This document shows, piece after piece, positions 60,801-64,000 of a DNA stretch of 64,000 nt. Each line of letters starts with the position of its first letter. Positions within the stretch are counted from its first letter, which is position 1. This DNA comes from Phycomyces blakesleeanus NRRL 1555(-) (taxonomy: Eukaryota; Mucoromycota; Mucoromycetes; Mucorales; Phycomycetaceae). The DNA lies in the NCBI RefSeq assembly GCF_001638985.1, contig NW_017265153.1, positions 1-64,000 of the forward strand, in the 5' to 3' direction. Made by a program: the position numbers and the translations under genes. The notes beneath the pieces were generated by a model. It searched no databases. It was not told the DNA's origin and was given only the letters and a program-made list of their open reading frames with translations.

Positions 60801-63800
60801 ACAGTTGAAGTCCGTTTTCATGTCGTTACTGATAAAGCTACGATTGAGATGGAAGGCAAGGGGATGTTGATGTATAATAGAGTAACAGGGGAGGCAAGCC
60901 ATACAATGTGGGTAATAAAACCTATAATGATTGACCAACGCCATTCACTCGGAGAAACGGTTGACTCTCCCGAATCAAGCATTTTGCAAGATCCTATTGA
61001 CTTTGATTTGCGCGCCCGGTATATTCAAGGCCACATGACCCGTTCTCGTTCCTTCTCTGAACCTGAGACAGAGCCTCTAGGATGGTATACAACCTCTGAC
61101 TGTGAAGGAGAAGAAAACACAATATCTGCAACTGGACGTTCACGAGTAAAAAGCGCAGATATGCGACGAGTAGTCTCACATGGAGGCGCTCCTTCTTCAA
61201 GTAGTATGATTCTATCTACTATGCGATTACTGGATATGCCTCCTGTTCTTTGTCGAGTATGCGAACGCTGGGTTGTTCCAGCTTTCTTTGAACAGCATTC
61301 AGAGCTGTGTGTTGAAATTCATCGTGTTGAAATGGATGTCTCACTTTGCCAAGACAGTTTGTTGGAGCTCAAACAGCATGTCCTTGAAGCACACGAGCAT
61401 CATAAATCTGATAATACTGTAGATTCAATACAACCCTTATCTACCGGCGAAGTAAAGGAGGCTTTGAGCAAGATTTATGACGAGTTAATTACTATACTCG
61501 ATGTAGCCATCAGCATTTCTACTCCGGGTACGGATGAAGATGATGAAGATGAAACCGCTCGTGATGCAGATACCGAAGGAAATGATCATGATAATGATCC
61601 GCTTGCACGATCATTACAGTCTCTTAGTAGCAAATCCAAGATGGTACATATCCTTTCCTGGCGCTCGCCCTTAACCAAAGATACTACCTTGGTATCGTTC
61701 ATCCAAGACATTGAGGTTATGACTAAAAGTAAAGTGGGAGCGGTCAACCGAATGAGAGATCGCTTAGAATACAATAACCGTGCTCGTATAGAGTTCCAGC
61801 GAACAATGCAGCAAGAGGTTGGCTGGACTGAATATGCAGAACATTTGATCTCTCCGTCCGAAGAATTTGGTAAACAGCCGTTGTGTGTTGATTCTCCCAA
61901 AAACCTGTCAAGCTCTCTGCTACCAGATCCTTCGCCTACACCGGACAGCGTAGTACCAGAGCCGATACCTAAAAAGACAGTGATTAGTAAAATCAAAACA
62001 TGGAAATCCAAAGGCACGTCCAAGATCGGGCGACTTTCTAAGCGCCAGAGACGAAAGATGGCAGCAGCAGTATCATCATCCTCATCAGGTCCTGGATTGA
62101 CATCAACAGAGATATCCATTACTAAGTCGACCCCCGATAGTACTCGAAAACATTCTCATCCAATATCCCCTAGAATTATTGAAATGGAGACAATCGAAAC
62201 TCCTCCAGGCTCGCCTAACATCCATCCTAAACAAAATACCCCAGTATCATCATCAGCACCTGCACTCTCCAAACGTCCTTCAGTTTCAGATCCTAACAAT
62301 TCTAGTCCAGCCGGACTTGGCAAGTCGCCCCGGTCTCCACTATCAGTTCCTATGATGACACGACCAACTCCTCCCACTATTAAGGACTTTGTTATCATAA
62401 AGGCTATTAGTAAAGGGGCCTATGGATCTGTATTCTTAGCCAAGAAAAGAGTAACTGGTGATTATTATGCGATCAAATTCTTGAAGAAATCGGACATGAT
62501 TGCTAAGAACCAAGTTACCAATGTTAAGGCTGAACGAATGATCTTGATGACCCAGACAGACAGTCCATTTGTCACAAAACTTTATTACACATTTCAATCA
62601 AAAGATTATTTGTATCTTGTATTAGAATACTTGAATGGTGGAGACTGTTCAGCTTTACTCAAGGCACTTGGGAGCCTGCCGGAGGATTGGGGACGTAATT
62701 ACCTGGCCGAAGTTACTTTGGGTCTCGCTTATCTAAATACCAAAAATATTATTCACCGGTAAAGCATTGTCCCAAGTAAAAGAGAGAGAGAAATAAGGCT
62801 AGAACTAATGTGTTAAGGATTGTATTTTTTCCTTTATATTATATAACAAAGTGATCTCAAGCCGGATAATCTGTTGATTGATCAAAACGGCCACCTGAAG
62901 CTTACTGATTTTGGATTGTCTCGTATTGGATTTTTGGATCGACGTGTGCTAGATGAATTGCGCGTAGGGCCTACAGCAACTAATCCCCCGATGCATCCAT
63001 TGTCAAGTCGCTTCCCACAACCAACATCTTCATCTCCTTCATCCTCATCTTCTCCGTCGCTTTTTCCTTTTGGGTCTGAAACACCGCCACATTCGCCTGC
63101 TGTATCATTATTGTCCCCATCGGAAAATCTCTACCAGCATTCTTATTTCAGCCTTTTATTTGACCGCAACCGACGTGGGTCCATGGCCAGCTCAGTTTCT
63201 GGTGATTGTGGCCAGCCATCAGAAAACATATCACTTGGTCCAGTGGATTATAACACTGATGAAAAATCTGGAAAGTGGCGCACCGGGGGTTTTTTTTCTA
63301 ATCTTGGCCCATCTACCCCTGGAATAGTGACCCCAGGATTCTTTGAAAGACAGGAAAATGAACGCTCAGATGCCCGCAAGACTGCTATTGGTACACCGGA
63401 CTACATTGCACCTGAGAGTATCCTAGGAACAGGAGAAGATACCATGGTCGATTGGGTAAGTAGGAAAAAGAAAATGAGGTCGAGTTAAAAGAAAGATAAA
63501 GGATACAAAAAAAAAAAGAAAGATTTTCTTTTCTTTTCCTTTTTTTTCTTGTTTTCTTCTAAGACCAAAGGCCATCCGTTGACGTTGCTCACACAGGATT
63601 ATCAAATCGACGCTGTTATAGTGGGCTCTTGGTGTAATATGCTACGAATTCTTATATGGCATTCCACCATTTCATGCCGAGACACCAGATAAAGTATTCG
63701 AGAACATTTTGTCACGACGAATTGATTGGCATGAGGATAGTGTGGATATTTCGCCTGAAGCGCGCGACTTTATGGAAAGATTGATGACTTTGGACCCTAG

Positions 63801-64000
63801 AAAGCGATTAGGGGCAAATGGTCCTGAAGAGGTTAAACAACACCCGTTTTTTAAAGACTTGAATTGGGATACACTTCTGAAAGAATCGCCATCTTTTATC
63901 CCGAACCCTGAGAATGTCGAAGATACCAATTACTTTGATTCTAGGGGAGCAACTCTAGACCAACAGCAGGATCAGCAGCAGCTGCCTGATCCGTTTCAGA
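57820..64000 (+). CDS. RIM15: Rim15/Cek1-like AGC protein kinase (5' part)
   Basis: A large Greatwall-family kinase; Rim15 and S. pombe Cek1/Ppk18 phosphorylate endosulfine to inhibit PP2A and promote quiescence and nutrient-limitation responses. Exons 57820-58420, 58466-60584, 60692-62758, 62852-63455 and 63622 to past the window end keep frame. The first 1,500 residues are mostly Ser/Thr-rich; a zinc-finger-like segment LCRVCERWVVPAFFEQH with a later Cys is conserved in Rim15. The kinase domain has GAYGSVFLAKK, YAIKFLKK, HRDLKPDNLLID (joined across an intron), DFGLSRIGF and, after a long insert of about 170 residues typical of the family, GTPDYIAPESILG and VDWWALGVICYEFLYGIPPF. The last bases encode a Gln-rich tail. 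A receiver domain and the 3' end would lie outside the window. The start is the first Met and could be a later one (MKRAETKS). Confidence 0.92.

Overview
The window is nuclear DNA from a filamentous fungus, most likely an early-diverging one (Mucoromycota, perhaps Mucorales). It has AT-rich intergenic DNA, genes split by many 45-110 nt GT-AG introns, and the standard code. The gene content also points this way: a bifunctional lysine ketoglutarate reductase/saccharopine dehydrogenase, an METTL4-type MT-A70 methyltransferase, a group X-like hybrid histidine kinase and Rim15/Cek1-type kinase. The phylum is an inference from gene content, not a search result.

Layout. Bases 1-14,600 are a gene-poor, repeat-rich block. 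It holds a ~91-bp tandem repeat, an 8-copy 30/31-bp minisatellite, a 17-copy 72-bp minisatellite, a strong hairpin, a TIR element of about 530 bp (MITE-like, TA target site), and a decayed CACTA/Tnp2-type transposase gene with a decayed convergent partner ORF. From 14.6 kb onward the DNA is ordinary and genic. In order: a GMC-type long-chain alcohol oxidase (-), GTP cyclohydrolase II (+), the small MoaD/MOCS2A molybdopterin synthase subunit (-), a TauD/JLP1-like 2-oxoglutarate dioxygenase (-), a METTL21-like protein methyltransferase (+), eIF3b (-), glucosamine-6-phosphate deaminase (+), TOM22 (+), a Ser-rich unknown (-), a trypsin-like protease with a C-terminal hydrophobic tail (-), bifunctional AASS (-), an ornithine decarboxylase antizyme-like gene (+), a thioredoxin-fold protein (-), METTL4 (+), a very large hybrid histidine kinase (-), a C2-domain Inn1/Fic1-like protein (-) and the 5' part of a Rim15-like kinase (+) that runs off the right end.

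The genes are housekeeping, metabolic and signalling genes without operon logic. Several pairs are divergent (thioredoxin-fold/METTL4 113 bp apart; eIF3b/NagB 369 bp apart) or convergent (RIB1/MOCS2A; antizyme/thioredoxin-fold 58 bp apart) and may share control regions or overlapping 3' ends. Most exon joins were derived by hand, and for most multi-exon genes the exon lengths sum to a multiple of three.

The most unusual signals are in gene structure: two candidate introns of only 26 and 28 nt, a 7-nt and a 21-nt microexon, two GC-AG introns, and an antizyme-like gene in which one of two competing 3' splice sites would create a GCG-UGA sequence like the yeast antizyme frameshift site.
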